Shown: positions 34,336-46,672, numbered from the stretch's first letter. The stretch: 64,000 nucleotides of DNA from Holothuria scabra (GCA_037179385.1 CM074185.1:8241371-8305370); one strand, 5' to 3'. The notes: a model not told the origin generated them from the sequence alone. Numbers and translations are program-made.

Positions 34336-36218
34336 CAGTGGCGTAGCTACTGGGGGGGGGGGGGGGGGAGGAGGGGCAACTTGCCCCCCCTGGAAAAATT
34401 TTTGGGGAAATTTGATGAAAATGGGGAAATTTGATGAATCTTCTTATTATTTCAAAAATTTCACAAAAATTTCTCAAAATTTTTGTTAGAATAAGAAATT
34501 GTGAGACATTTCTCATACATAATTCGTATTTTCATGCAACAAATTAACTCAGATTTCATCAGTGTCTCATGAACCGGCCCAATTCGCGTTCCACTGAAAT
34601 GTCCTCGTCGCGTAGCAGATTGAATGTTCTCTTGTGCTTGTATACGCACGGGGGCTATGATCAGTGCATTTCAGTGCACAGGAAGCTTTTATTCAGGTGA
34701 TACTTTGGGAATTCATCAGTAAAAGGATGTGAAAACTGACTAGTCACTACCGTAGACCCCCGAGGTTGTTATGTTCTTCTACAAGCTAGCAGTAGCTGTA
34801 CGATTTTACTCTGTGTACATAACGATGGATCGGGCTGAAACAATCCATGGCCAACGATAAACTTAAAGTTAATCTAGAAATTAGAATTAACGGGAACCGT
34901 TGGCACACTTATAGCTTTCTGCTCACTTTGAGTGTAACAATAAATGGACAATGAGTACCTTGTGGCCTTCTACACATAACAGACTGCTTTTCTCACAGGA
35001 TATCCTGTGTGATCGAGCCACTATTAGGCCTCCTTAGTGTCGTGCGAAGAGGAGACCATTGGGCCATGCCCCCCTCACTGATGCCATTTTTTCTTTGTTC
35101 TTAAAAATACGTAGTCTAACTTTATTAACACAGATTTTACTTCAAAAGATAGCATATGTGGCACCAGAATGCTTATAAGGACACCCATTTTTTTAATTCC
35201 TACAAATAGGCCTGGGCAAATTCTGTCAAATTCCAATTTTTACTTAAAAAGGTAGACTCTATTTCCCACTGGTGGCATCGATAAAAAGACTACATGTTTA
35301 GATTCTCTTTACAAGCATAAATACGCTATTTTAACCATCTGAGGGGTCTGATTTTTCGAAATTTTCTTTACGCTCCGCGCCAGCTAATGGTGGCGCTTCG
35401 CTCGGTCTTTTGGGCAAAATTACATATTTGGAGTAAAATTAGCTCTTAACTCTCTGATCACTTTGCAGTTTGCGAACATATTTTGAAGTGAGCATTTTAT
35501 TGCAAACGACAAAAGAACAAAGCGACTGGCTAGATTCTTCGTATTAGCCTGGAAAATGCTATTTCCGGCCATCTAAGGGGTCTGATTTTTCCAAATTTTC
35601 TCTACGCTCAGCGCCAACCAATGGTGGCGCTCCGCTTAGATAATCTTTATGACAAAATAACATTTTGTGACCAAGAAAAACCACAAATACCGATCAATGC
35701 TCTCTTATTTGGACTTCTAAAAGTGTGCAAATTAATGACAAGTTTTACTTCGTAAGGTAACATAAATGGCATAAGAGTGCATGTAAAGACACAAAAGTTT
35801 CAGTTTTATCCTCATGAACCACCACGATTCAACCTTTAACACTGTTCCTTTCAAAGTCGAAAATCTTGCACCATTTTGCATGTAGGCTACTTGAAAACGT
35901 CAAATTATTTCCAGACAACCCTCCCCTTAGACCATACTGCATGCCCCTCCCCCTTCAGAGAAATCCTGCGTACGCCACTGCTTTAGTACATACAAATAAA
36001 CCAGATATTGTTTACCAAAATAATATACCTTGTTATTTCCGATTGCTCTATGTTATACTTTAAATTAAAATGCAGGTAATATTACAAAATGTCAAGGTAA
36101 TGTTGTTATACTTGTAAGTTTGCATGTTTTATATGAAATACATACACATTGACCGGGAAAAGTTTTGGGGAAATTTCATACCTTTGCCCCCCTGGAAAAA
36201 ATCCTAGCTACGCCACTG
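34336..36218. mobile_element. non-autonomous hAT element, 1883 bp, perfect TSD
   Basis: Ends CAGTGGCGTAGCTAC and GTAGCGATGC-free reverse form TAGCTACGCCACTG; flanked by the perfect 8-bp repeat AGAGCGGT (34328-34335 and 36219-36226). Immediately inside both ends are G/C tracts and a shared TGGGGAAATTT motif. No transposase. Inside lies an older element of another hAT subfamily (about 35040-35980) that matches 62000-63550. The empty site survives at about 36571 as AGAGTGGT in the duplicate copy. Confidence 0.92.
35335..35423 (+). repeat. dispersed GCTCCGCGCC/GGTGGCGCT repeat
   Basis: CATCTGAGGGGTCTGATTTT, then TTTTCT.TACGCTCCGCGCCA, ATGGTGGCGCT and GGGCAAAATTA. Further plus-strand copies: 35569-35660, 62149-62250 and 62391-62480; minus-strand copies: about 31188-31285, 37311-37410, 46181-46290, 46434-46500 and 60405-60475. 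Copies keep the same internal order, so this is one family embedded in larger elements. Confidence 0.75.
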
Positions 36219-36818
36219 AGAGCGGTCACATTGCAGCTATATCCGGAACGATTTCTTCACCGATGAAAAAAATCCGTTCCGGTAGTTATTTCAATCGCAC
36301 AGCAGAGCGATTATTTTGGGGGAAGCAGACCGATATTTTTAGTTTCGTCCAATCATGGTCTGTGTTTTTAGTTAAGTCACGCATCATTTTAGCCCTAGCA
36401 ACGATGACGATCAGCTGTTCACTCGACCAACAGGAAGGCCTCATCGGTGAAAGCAAAAAGAACGTTACACTAACAGCTAGGCTAAAGCTGAGGTCACACT
36501 ACAGCTATAACGATACTGATTTCCGGACCGATTCTTTTGAGAAAAAATAGCTTGCTATTCATTTTGTGTAAGAGTGGTCCATTGCAGCTTTATTCGGAGC
36601 GATTTCTTCACCGATGAAAAAAATCCGTTCCGATAGTTATTTCAATCGCTCAGCAGAGCGATTATTTTGGGGGAAGCAGACCGATATTTTTAGTTTCGTC
36701 CAATCATGGTCTGTGTTTTTAGTTAAGTCACGTATCATTTTAGCCCTAGCAACGATGACGATCAGCTGTTCACTCGACCAACAGGAAGGCCTCATCGGTG
36801 AATGTAAACAGAACGTTA

Positions 36819-39550
36819 TGCATTTAAAATGACAAATTTCAGTTTAAATCATTCTTACTCATAATCAACTTTTATCACAGAACTTAAAAATCGAATTTAT
36901 TGTGGCTTGAAATTTTCAGCAGTTGTTCACATGCTATAAAGCACCATGTTTACCGTCCTTAACATATGTGTAAAGATGTAGGGTTAGTTTTGTAAAAAAA
37001 AATGTTTATTTGAAATTCTGGTTTTATCCATCAGAAGATTAATAACGTACAACACTAGCTTACTGAAATGCATCAGTTAAGCGACAACAGGCATGAAAAC
37101 TCTGTGGCGTATCTGAGGTCACTTGACTGGGGCGGGGGGGGGGGGGGGGGGGAGTCAAATGACCACGGTAACACGGTGGAAACTTCCCTTCCTCTTTCCC
37201 TTGCCGTTTGCATTACACAATTTTTTACAATTCTTTTTTATGAGAGACCTACGTGAAACAAGGCCATAGGTGTATAGGAGCATTCCAGATTAATTTTTCT
37301 GCCTAAAATATAATTTTGTCCGAAAGACTATCTTAGCGGAGCACCACTATCGGTTGTGCCAAGCGTACAGAAAATTTGAAAAAATTGCGACCCCTCAGAC
37401 GGCCAGATGGCATCTTCAGACTCGTGAATAGAATCTTAGCAGTCATTACTTTGAATTTTCATTTGCAATAGCATGCTCAATTTAGCAAAAAGTAAGCAAA
37501 TTAGCCTTTACAATGATTAGAAAATTGCCACATAAAGGGTTCCACTGCCATTTTTTCGGGCAAAATTTTTAGTTCATGTATACACCTGTACACTCCCCTC
37601 TTCCCGTGTAATCTGACAGTTGACATCATCACATAACAAATTGCAAGCTTCACTTGAATCTTCTACTATTTCGGCCAAAGTGTTGACGGGTTGAGTAAGA
37701 CTTTGAAGTGAGGCTGGGAAATGACTGTTTTATAAGCTTCCCGAATGAGTGGCAATTTTTGTAACCTTTTCGATTTTTCATGAAAATTTTAATTTGACTA
37801 TAATGCGTTGTTTTGTTTAGACAAATTTTTGAAAGGATTGGGCACTCGTAGGAGTTTTCACTATAATCAAAAATATGCCAGAATTTTGAAGACTCAGAAA
37901 TGGCTACCTGATTTTTCGAGGCCCTTGCCCAAAATTCAAGTCCTAAGAAAAGTGGTCGACTATAACTACTGATTCCTCGGAGTATGGTATCAGTGCTACA
38001 AGTACGGCGTTGTTGATATATTATGTTGCAGATAAAAACATCCCACGCCTCACTGTCTGGGACAAGTAAGAAGTTATTCCGGCAAGTACAGTGCTCAATG
38101 TTGTGAGGCCCACAGGGCAAGTATTCTAGGAAAGTTTCCACCAAGGCATATTTAAAGTGGACAAATAGATATGATTGCTGACTGGGAGACTAAAAAACAC
38201 AGCTAGCCTGATGGACAGGTAACAAAAAAAAAAAAAAACAATTGTGGAAGCTTTCACTCTTCTTGTTTCCCCTTCTCTCCGATTCTCCTTTTCTTCCTTT
38301 CTTAATTTTCTTTTTCCACCTGGTGGATTGAGCTGGTTTCCCATTCGCGGTGGGGGTTTTGTCCCCTGCTCCACCCTCGGCAGATACGATGCTGTAAGAA
38401 CTCCATTATTCAGCTAGTAAATGTTGTATCATCTGACATGAAAGATCTTTTATCTTTCTGTTCTTGTTTCTTCTTGTGTTTCTTCCAGAGAAGAAGGAAA
38501 CACAATTATCAATGGCAACATCACGTATGAGTTGACTGTTAATGCTGCGACAGAAAGTATCTAAAGGAGCACTCATCTATTTCACTTAAAATTAATATGC
38601 ATTTATGAGCTACTGAACTCACGCACACTTGACGGGCGACTGGAAAATATTTCTTGTACCATCTCTCAGTCTCTTAGCCTTGATAGAAGAGCTAAATTGG
38701 ACAAAAAGTTGGTTGACTAATTGTCAATGTGCAGGTTGCTTAACTGGAGAAGTCAAAACTTTGTAACAAAAATTGACCAACTGCTCCATTCTAAAAGTTC
38801 CACTCATCGAATAAATAGAATTCTTTAGTAACTATTTAAGTGAGTTTAAAGGGACAAGGTGAAGATCTTTGTGAGGATTCTGCAGGAAAGGGTGAGACAA
38901 CACGTATAATTTAAATTTTACAATTCATACAAACAGTGAATTGTAGGTTTTAAGTGTTTAATACAGAACACTTTTGCAGTTTGGAAGACTTAAAGAAGTT
39001 GCCTGGTTGAAGACTCAAACTGATGCCGTGTTTAACTTGTCATTTTATGAAGTAATTTGTTCTGATGACAGCAGAATTAAGATGCCTAAGAAGTGAAACT
39101 ACTTTAGTCTTTGCTTTCAGAATGTCGATAAAACTTTGTACACGATTCCTAGGTTATATGGGGAGTGTGTGTGTGTGTGTGTGTGGGGGGGGGGGGTTGA
39201 TTAACATCTGAATTTACGCCTCCTCCCCTTAGAGCAGCCAAGCGGCGATAACAAAGCATAATCTGCATGGCCCACTACTTGTCCCCTTTTGATGATGCAA
39301 GGTTGTAAACATGCAAATATATGCAATGTATTATTTTGCTTTAGCCATACAGCTTCTTTAAAAGAAGAGTTCAATTAAGGTCAAATTAAGGTTTGACATG
39401 CTAAAAGGGTAATTGTTCTAGACATCCCCGTGAAATTTACATTGAGTTCAAATATGTGGTTGGCGATATGAACAGATTAGTTGTAATATTTTCAACAGAA
39501 AGTGAACTTGAAACAAGCACATATGACATCATATCCTCACATTAATATAG
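36819..39550. other. no confident gene
   Basis: G19 at 37134-37152, a minus copy of the dispersed GCTCC repeat at 37311-37410, and (GT)n with G12 at 39163-39196. A 164-codon minus-strand frame at 37650-38144 is the longest non-repeat frame in the window. It has no domain I recognise, a Cys-rich PCGPHNIEHCTC stretch near its start, and no supporting context. I leave it uncalled as a gene. Confidence 0.4.
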
Positions 39551-40434
39551 GCGGCGGAAGGTGATTTTTATTGGGGCCACAAGTTTTCGCAGCCGACACA
39601 ATGGTGACCACGTGAGGCGTTCGTTTTGGGGCGAAAGGCAAAACCTCAATGGCATGGGGTCCAGGGGCCCGCTTAAGGGGCAAAACCCCGGTGGGGGTCC
39701 ATGGGGCAAAGCCTCCCGGGAGCTCAGCGATTTTATTGATTTAAGAGGCTCTAAAATGGTCGAAAACATATTGAAATGAAGGATTCTAAACTATAAGGTA
39801 AGGGACGAGAATGGAATCGTGAATGGCATTGATTACAGTAATTTAAGGGGGAAAAGCCAAAATGTTGAAGCTACTCAAAATTGAACTTGTGATTGATAAT
39901 TTGAGGGGCATCTGGGGGCATTTTATCAATAGGGAGTTCTATTTAAAATCCCGCGGCAATATGCGTGGGGTCAACGGGCCCGCAAACTCTGAAATTTTAG
40001 GCTCTTTAGTAGACTTAATGTAGCAAAAAAGTACCTTTCAATAGGTATTATCAATAATCCTGAAAGGGACATTATTACTGGGGCAAATGTGTGTCACTGG
40101 GGCCAATAAGGGGACTGGGGACATGCCCCTCGCTCAGTATGTTTGAAAGGTCCTGATTTGGGAAGAAGAAAAATAATTTAAAAAAAAAAGAAAGATAGCT
40201 TGCAGAAATTTTTGTTTTACCTGTTTGGAGTGCGAAAGTAAACTCTTCTACAGGTTATCGACAATGTGGGGTCCAGGGGGCGCAGCCCCCGGAAGCTTTG
40301 CAATTTTTGCACTCTGAAAAGTAATAATTGAGCCAAAGAATAGCCGATATGTAATAAAAGCAACTCAAAATTTATTTTGCTACATTCAGTTATAGGGGGG
40401 GGGGGGAGGTCCCTCTGCCCCACGCTTCCGCCGC
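39551..40434. mobile_element. inverted-terminus element GCGGCGGAAG
   Basis: GCGGCGGAAG at 39551-39560 and CTTCCGCCGC at 40425-40434 are perfect complements. The interior matches the 19.1-19.5 kb fragment. The window end (63977-64000) starts a third copy of this terminus. No clear TSD and no coding sequence, so the superfamily is open. Confidence 0.65.
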
Positions 40435-41855
40435 TTCCTTCCCTAGCCCTAGGCTAGAATAGACCTTGCCTAGAGCTAGGCGCTTGCATACAACAAATCA
40501 AGAGTCGGGATTTGCCTGGTTTGATGGAATCTTGATTACATATAGCGCTCTTCTATATTTTAACTAGACTAATTTAGGGCTGCACCATTTTTGTCAAAAA
40601 CTCATAAAATAAGAAAGCAATCTCCTTTATAAACCCGGAAAATGTTTCGTTTGATAGATAAAACATTGCTCTTCCTAGTCAACGTTTTACCACAGTAGTC
40701 GGATTCTGGTGAAATTTTTCATTTTTTTTTTTTTCAAAATCGTGACATGATTCGAAAATTCGTGATTTCTCGGTTTGTACCAAAGATTAAGAAAAATCTG
40801 GTCGGAATTGTGTTAGGAATGGCCTAATAATATAGTTGTAATATATTATAGTAATAATATAGTTGTAATATATTATAGTAATAACATAGTTGCAATTGTG
40901 TTAGGGGTCAAATTTATTTGTGAGTCAATCATTCATATGTTTTCAAGGAGAATATAATGATTGAAATTATCAATCACCCTCCCAGATACAGTTAATCCTA
41001 CGGCTGAATTTCCTCTCTTGGTATGCAACAGATCACCCCTTTTAAGTTGAAAAATTGCAAAGCTCCCTACCATGGGAGGGGGCCCCCACCCATGTCCACC
41101 CCCTTCTGCAACATCGTGGCCACAACAATTTCCTTACTCACATGCATGCTCGAATTTCAAAACGCACCCCCTCTTGAAAAAAGCTGGTAACGGCCCGGTA
41201 ACTTTAGTTGATTCGAGTTCAGTTGAGATCTATCAGCTTGCTGAGTTGCCTTTGGAGTATGGGAGCATGACGCAAGATGTTTAGGCCTACCTCGGCCTAA
41301 ACGGATATTACTTTTGGTCGTGTTGTCTTATTTGGGCGAGTTGTACATAAATATTTGGGGGACTTCTCCTATATAGACCTATGTCATGCGGTTTCACTTA
41401 GGTGTAACGTTAGTTCCCGTCCTACTGTCCAGTAACATTTAAATTACATTGGAATATTGCTAGTCCCTGAACAGGACCGTGTATATACAACGCGGTCTGC
41501 GCCTTTCGCTCTGTATGTTGGACTCTGTATTGTGATGCAATCGTTTTCATGAGGTTGCTAAGATAACTTTACCGAACGTTACATTAGTTCCACATCTAGA
41601 TGCGCGAAGTAGGGAGGGGTTTGTGCCGCCAATTGCGTCATAAAAGTCAGGTGAGCTGTTGCGGCATTTTTCGAAATTGGATTTTGAACGCAGTTTTCCT
41701 TCGAATATCATTTATGCCGAATTGTACGAGTTTTTAATGGGGTGTGAGATGATATTTGTAAAATACTGTATCTAATCTTGCAATACACAAAAGTTTTTGT
41801 GGCCGTGTCATGCCCACTTTAACCTTTGACAATCTGTAACGTGAAATATGTCCTT
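40435..41855. other. no gene seen; 27-bp tandem repeat at 40825
   Basis: A 27-bp unit (TAATAATATAGTTGTAATAT...) occurs about 2.5 times at 40825-40890. Otherwise unassigned DNA. Confidence 0.6.
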
Positions 41856-42727
41856 GGTTGCCATGACAACCACACATATCGGTACCACTTATCATGCCTA
41901 GGCTATTACACTTAAACTTTCAGATTTGTGGGATGCGTCCGTTAAGAGTTATAGTGAATACAAAAAAAGTATTTGACCCCCTGTCACGTGACCTTTGACC
42001 TTGGTTGCCATGGAAACTACATATTTTGGTAGAACTAGTCTACCCTATTATACTTGTGAAGTTTCATGTAAAATGAAGGTTTTCTTTTGAAGTTTTAGTA
42101 CAAAATAGGAAAAAGGAGTGTTTTTTTGCAAAATGTGACCTTTGACCTTTGACCTTTGACCTTTTCTTCCGAGGGTCTGGGAGACACAAGTTCCCACCCT
42201 GGGGTACCCACCTACCAATTTTTAAAGGAATCGGTCCAGCCCACTAGGAGGAGTTTGAGGGACAAAAACGTTGTTTTACGAACAAATTATCACTTGAAAA
42301 TTTTTTGTTCCACTCTACCACTTGACCTTTGACCTCTGTTGCTATGGCAACCACATATTGTGATAGGTCTAGATGCAATCATCATATGTGTGAAGTTTCG
42401 TGTCAGGAGAGCCTTTCGTTTCGGAAATATAGCAGAAAATGTGATTTCACTAAATTTGACCTTTGACCTTCACTTCCGGTTGTGTATTAAAATGCAATTG
42501 TTCCACCTGAGGTGCCACCCTACCAAGTTTGAAGAAAATCGGCCCAGCCGTTTACAAGATATTAGGAAAACAAAATTGGACACACACACACACCCACCAA
42601 CGCACACACACACGGACAGGTTTTGACCCCTCCCTCAGCCCTGGACCTTCAGTCACCCCGGAGTACCTCACCATGGGTTAGACCTCGAGACTAGTAACCT
42701 GGGAAAATTTACCGTTACCATGGTAAC
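41856..42727. repeat. array of diverged units with RFX-like palindromes and DR1 half-sites
   Basis: A unit with TGACCTTTGACCTT, then GGTTGCCATGGCAACC, CACATAT.. and GTGAAGTTTCATGT recurs about every 130-190 bp. Palindromes: 41856-41871, 42003-42018, 42338-42352 and 42714-42727. TGACC half-sites at 7-bp spacing: 41989-42000, 42136-42163 (four in a row), 42323-42335 and 42457-42470. The motifs match the RFX X-box and the nuclear-receptor DR1 consensus. Ends with CAAGTTTGAAGAAAATCGG and (CA)n, a common invertebrate repeat tail. Regulatory activity is not shown. Confidence 0.75.
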
Positions 42728-43949
42728 CATTGCGGTTTAAGCTGGCATTGCCATATATAGCCCGATAGGCAAAGTGACTACAATATCTCATCCTCCTCAC
42801 GGAGCGATGAGATAAAAATGTATAATGCTAATGATTAGCTACAACTTTCTATTAATCCAGGGGTAGCGGTACCTCTCATTTGTCAATTTTAGGATAAGTT
42901 TTCAGTTTGCAACTTCTTCATTTTTATTGACATTTTCAGCAATATAAGATCCATATCTTCAAACATTTGATGTGGGCAAAATTTCGACACACTTCGCTAT
43001 CAGAGACGTTATAACCACGTCTCTGATACAATGGTGTTCACACTTTAAAGGAAAAATGGGAATGTTTGGGTCAGTGCTTGCCTCCTCCTCCTGAAAAAAA
43101 TTTAGCTACTTACAAGGCTAATAAAAGCTATTTTCGTCTCTGTGAGGGGTAGCGATTTTTCAAAACTTTCTGTGTGCCCAGCGCCAACACTTTTACAGAC
43201 AACATAAGGTAAGCATCTTAAGAACATATAAAACTGTCACGTACGTAGGTTAATTTGGCCAAACAGATAATAAACGAAGTAAGAAAAAATAAATCCTTAC
43301 TGAGGAATCTGAACTTTTCTACTCCTCCTCAAACACTCAGTTGATAGTGATATACGAAGTTTTTCCTTTTATTTAAGTCCTCCCGACTCTCTGGCAAAGA
43401 GCCATTCGGCGAAACCAAACTTTACACTGCTTTCCGAAGAAGCTATACGTCCACTAAAGGACAACAATTGACCAACCTAGCCGGATCCATAAATGACAAT
43501 TCGCCAAAAGAAAGAAACGACTGTTACCTGCCTTGAGGCGAATCTAAACTGCCGACTAGACGGTGACATGAATATAATATGGACGTTGAAGTAAAACGCA
43601 ATGCCGGTATAGGGAAATGAAATGACAAAAAGCAACTCCTGGATTTATAGTTAATTCACTTCCGGTAATGACGTGTTCCAATAAGTTGCCCGGGGGAAAG
43701 CACATGACTGTTATATCTCATCTCCTTTTCCAATAATGATCCTTGTAAAGCAAATGCAGTTACCACAAACTTATTTGAAAAAAAAATATTCTTATCTCGC
43801 TTCCAAGCGAAATAAGAACATAAATATATTCTTATTTCGCTTCCACATGCATCTTTCATGATGTTTCAGTACTTACGTATACATTACATTTCAAGGTAAA
43901 GCAATAAAGTTACTCTCCTAAATTTCATAATTTCATAATTCTATGCAAT
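42728..43949. other. no gene seen; AAGCGAAATAAGAA hairpin
   Basis: A perfect 14-bp inverted repeat at 43805-43818 / 43829-43842 (10-nt loop), with a third near copy at 43788-43804. The rest is unassigned. Confidence 0.6.
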
Positions 43950-45241
43950 TTGATGATAGGGCTTCCACTGTAGCCTAGTTCATTAATTTGTCAAAGACGT
44001 TTGATACTATTAATCATAGCATTTTACTAAAAAAATGTGTAAGTATGGAGTAAGGGTGTGACACTTAATTGGTTTACAAGTTATCTCACAAACAGACAAC
44101 AATTTGTCCGTTGCAAAGGTGACGATTCTAATATCAGGGAAATTACTGTTGGAGTCCCACAAGGCTCTATTTTAAGACCATTACTTTTTATCATGTCAAT
44201 GATATGTTTAAATCGTCAAAACTACATAAGTTTGTACTCTTTACTAATGGCTCTACTGTCTATTGTCACAACTCCCTTGCGAACGAATCCCTTCATGTTG
44301 CATCCTTAGAACAAATCTATGTGGGTGACTGGGTAGCTGCTAATAAGTTATCGTTAAACATTAATAAAACCAGTTCCCTGATAAAACAAAGTTGTTGGCT
44401 TTTGACAACAGCAGAGGTAATAACCATGATTTTTCTTAAATTTTGAAAGGTAGCATGAAAACGAATAGTATTTTATCAAAAGTCTTAGGTATTACGATTG
44501 AGAGTATGCGTTTTAGGAAAAATTCACGTAGGCAATGTCGCAAAATCTGTTCTTAGAATGGTTGTGGTTATGAATAGCTTAAGATGTCTTCTTTCCAGTT
44601 AAAGTTTGTTCACTATTTGTACCTTTCTAAAATCCCCTCATCTTAATTACAGTATTTTACTCTGGGGCGATTCCTCCCAAAATTACATTGACAAACTCTT
44701 CGTTCTCCAGAAGCGAGCTGCCCGTTTAATCTCAAATGTTCCAACTTACACCCACACACTTCCGCATTTTTATAACCTTAATATTCTTACTTTAAAGGAC
44801 CACTATAAGTACCAGTTAGGCATTTCCCTATATAGACACCACAATAACCAACTTCCCACGGTTTGAATTCGCTTTTACCTCCCAAACACTCATATCTATC
44901 CCACAAGGGGAAGAGATAATCCGATACAACCTTTCACATGAACAATGTTTGCCCACTCTCAAGTGAGAAGTCATGGTGTACACCTCTGTAATTCCCTTGG
45001 CACTAAATTACGAAGTTCCCCTTATATTAATTTGTTTAAGAACTTTAAAACACACATTTTTTCCTTTAAGTTATAGCTTTCTTAATCTGCTTCTTATGTA
45101 TTATGAGCCTTAAATTTCGTGTGATGAATTGATGCACTTTCTACATGCGTACATAGCTGCATGATGTGTTGCTGTATTATTTTTAAACAAAAAACTCTGG
45201 ATTGAACCAGACTAAAAAAGCTTTTAGCTTCATCTTGTTCC

Positions 45242-45273
<32 letters not shown>

Positions 45274-45345
45274 CATGTCAATTGTTTATCTGTAATTCTT
45301 TTGAAAATAAGTTTATGAGACTATTTCACTTGTGAAAATAAACTA
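43950..45345 (+). pseudogene. 5'-truncated CR1/L2-type LINE, RT and C-terminus, heavily decayed
   Basis: Starts inside RT at a diverged FINLSKTFDTINH block (about 43980). Then WFTSYLTNRQQFV (44073), VPQGSILRPLLF (44152; usual Gly is Arg) and a LFTNGST block at about 44237 where the catalytic ADD should stand, so the active site is lost. KLSLNINKT (44344), then LQKRAARLI (44707) and a C-terminal LFKNFKTHIFSFKL block lead to TAG near 45074. Several frameshifts and stops separate these pieces. The 3' UTR ends near 45345 with a (AAATAAACTAAACGAATTG)-type L2-like tail. T31 at 45243-45273 sits in the UTR. Confidence 0.85.
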
Positions 45346-45751
45346 AACGAATTGAAAAACAAACAAAATGTAGTGAGGAAACTATTTTCACACGACTCTC
45401 AAGAACCAATCCGGAAACACCGCAGACTCATTAATCCAAATTGGGTGACTTCATTTTATTCATACATTTATGAATTGATATGAACTGTGACGAAAGCAAA
45501 ATAAAACAGCTGAGTAGACTTTAAGCTTATACTTTGTGCAAGTAAGATAAATAATCCCAAATCATACCGACCAACAGAATCCACACTTGAATCGTCTCGG
45601 TTTTTTACACCCTTTCCCTATCACAATTCCCAGTTTCGATGCATGACAATCCATTTACTTTAAGTATTTTTACTCTCTAAAACCTTACGAGTTTCACTTA
45701 CTTATTAAGAGTTAAATTATACACTCATTCTCACTTTTTAGAGTAAATGTT

Positions 45752-45912
45752 GGGTAGATGCGCACTGTTTAATAATGTAAGGTGTTTCTGGATTGGTTGT
45801 TGCCATTGTATTGTATCGACTTTATTCTTTTGTTAGGGTTAGGTATTAGGTTAGGGATTAGGCTATCGTTAGCCAGTTAGGAAATTTTTTGTTAAACAAT
45901 ACGCATCGCCCC
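45752..45912. mobile_element. hAT-type MITE (GGGTAGATGCGCAC family), private to duplicon A
   Basis: 161 bp with termini GGGTAGATGCGCACTGTTTAA and GTTAAACAATACGCATCGCCCC. Flanking octamers TAAATGTT (45744-45751) and AAAATTTT (45913-45920) resemble the single AAAATGTT (59095-59102) at the empty site in duplicon B. Relatives: 46519-46672, 60575-60719 and 63226-63375. Confidence 0.8.
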
Positions 45913-46518
45913 AAAATTTTTAGTCTTAATTTCAGATCCTTCCCTAATCCCTCCCCCTCTTATTCAACTCTTTGGGATTTGAAGAATACAAATCTCGTCT
46001 CCTTGAAAACAGAACCGCCCCAACAACCCATTCCGCCTCCTTTTCTTTACATATCATGGCTATATTAAACTCCTAGTTATCAGATATTCTTAGGATCCCT
46101 GCTTTCGAAAAACTAAATAATGCAAGGCAATGGACATAGACGAACGTGAGTATTTCAGTTGGGGGTAGAAGATTTTTTGTCCGAAAAATGTAATTCTGCC
46201 CAAAAGACAATCTGACCGGAGCGTCACTGTCAGTTGACGCGGTGCTTACAGAAAATTTTGCAAAATCGGATCTTCAAAGAGCCAGAAATGATATTTCCTA
46301 TAACTTCTTTATAACTGCATAAGAAGGATCTAAGCAATTGCTGTTTTAATTTTTCTTTTTTTTTTCTGATCTAAATGTTCGCTCACCGGCAAACTAAATT
46401 AGCAACTGCAAAGTGATCAGAAAGTTTGTAATTTTTTCATTGGTTGCGCGGAGCGTACAGAATAATTGAAAGTATCAGCACCCCTCAGATCGCTGGAAAT
46501 AACATTTCCCAGGCCTGT

Positions 46519-46672
46519 GGCATGCGCACTGCTTAACAAGAAATTTCCTAACTGGCCAACAATAACCCTAATCCCTAACCAAATCCCTAACCTGAACACA
46601 GAATACAATCGATACAATACAATGGCAACAGCCAATAAAGAAATACCATGTTTAACAGTGCGCATCTATCCC
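46519..46672 (-). mobile_element. MITE, GGGTAGATGCGCAC family, inverted
   Basis: Inverse orientation of the 45752 element. Its right flank AAAATTGTCAGATAAAG is shared with 60720, so this insertion is older than the duplication. Confidence 0.75.

Larger units (their letters stand above)
34225..36818. repeat. 351-bp direct duplication, first copy interrupted by hAT
   Basis: Copy 1 is 34225-34335 plus 36227-36467; copy 2 is 36468-36818. Both begin CACTAACAGCTAGGCTAAAG and end near AGAACGTTA. Differences are scattered substitutions. The duplication predates the hAT insertion, because copy 2 holds an intact site. Confidence 0.9.

Noticed and set aside
36149..36832. Two similar frames (133 and 72 codons) at 36149 and 36614
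   Set aside because: They are the two halves of the 351-bp duplication; the first starts inside the hAT terminus; no motif.
45243..45273. T31 run read as a minus-strand poly(A) tail of a retrocopy
   Set aside because: It lies within the 3' UTR of a plus-strand LINE fragment and no minus-strand element precedes it; a simple homopolymer expansion fits as well.
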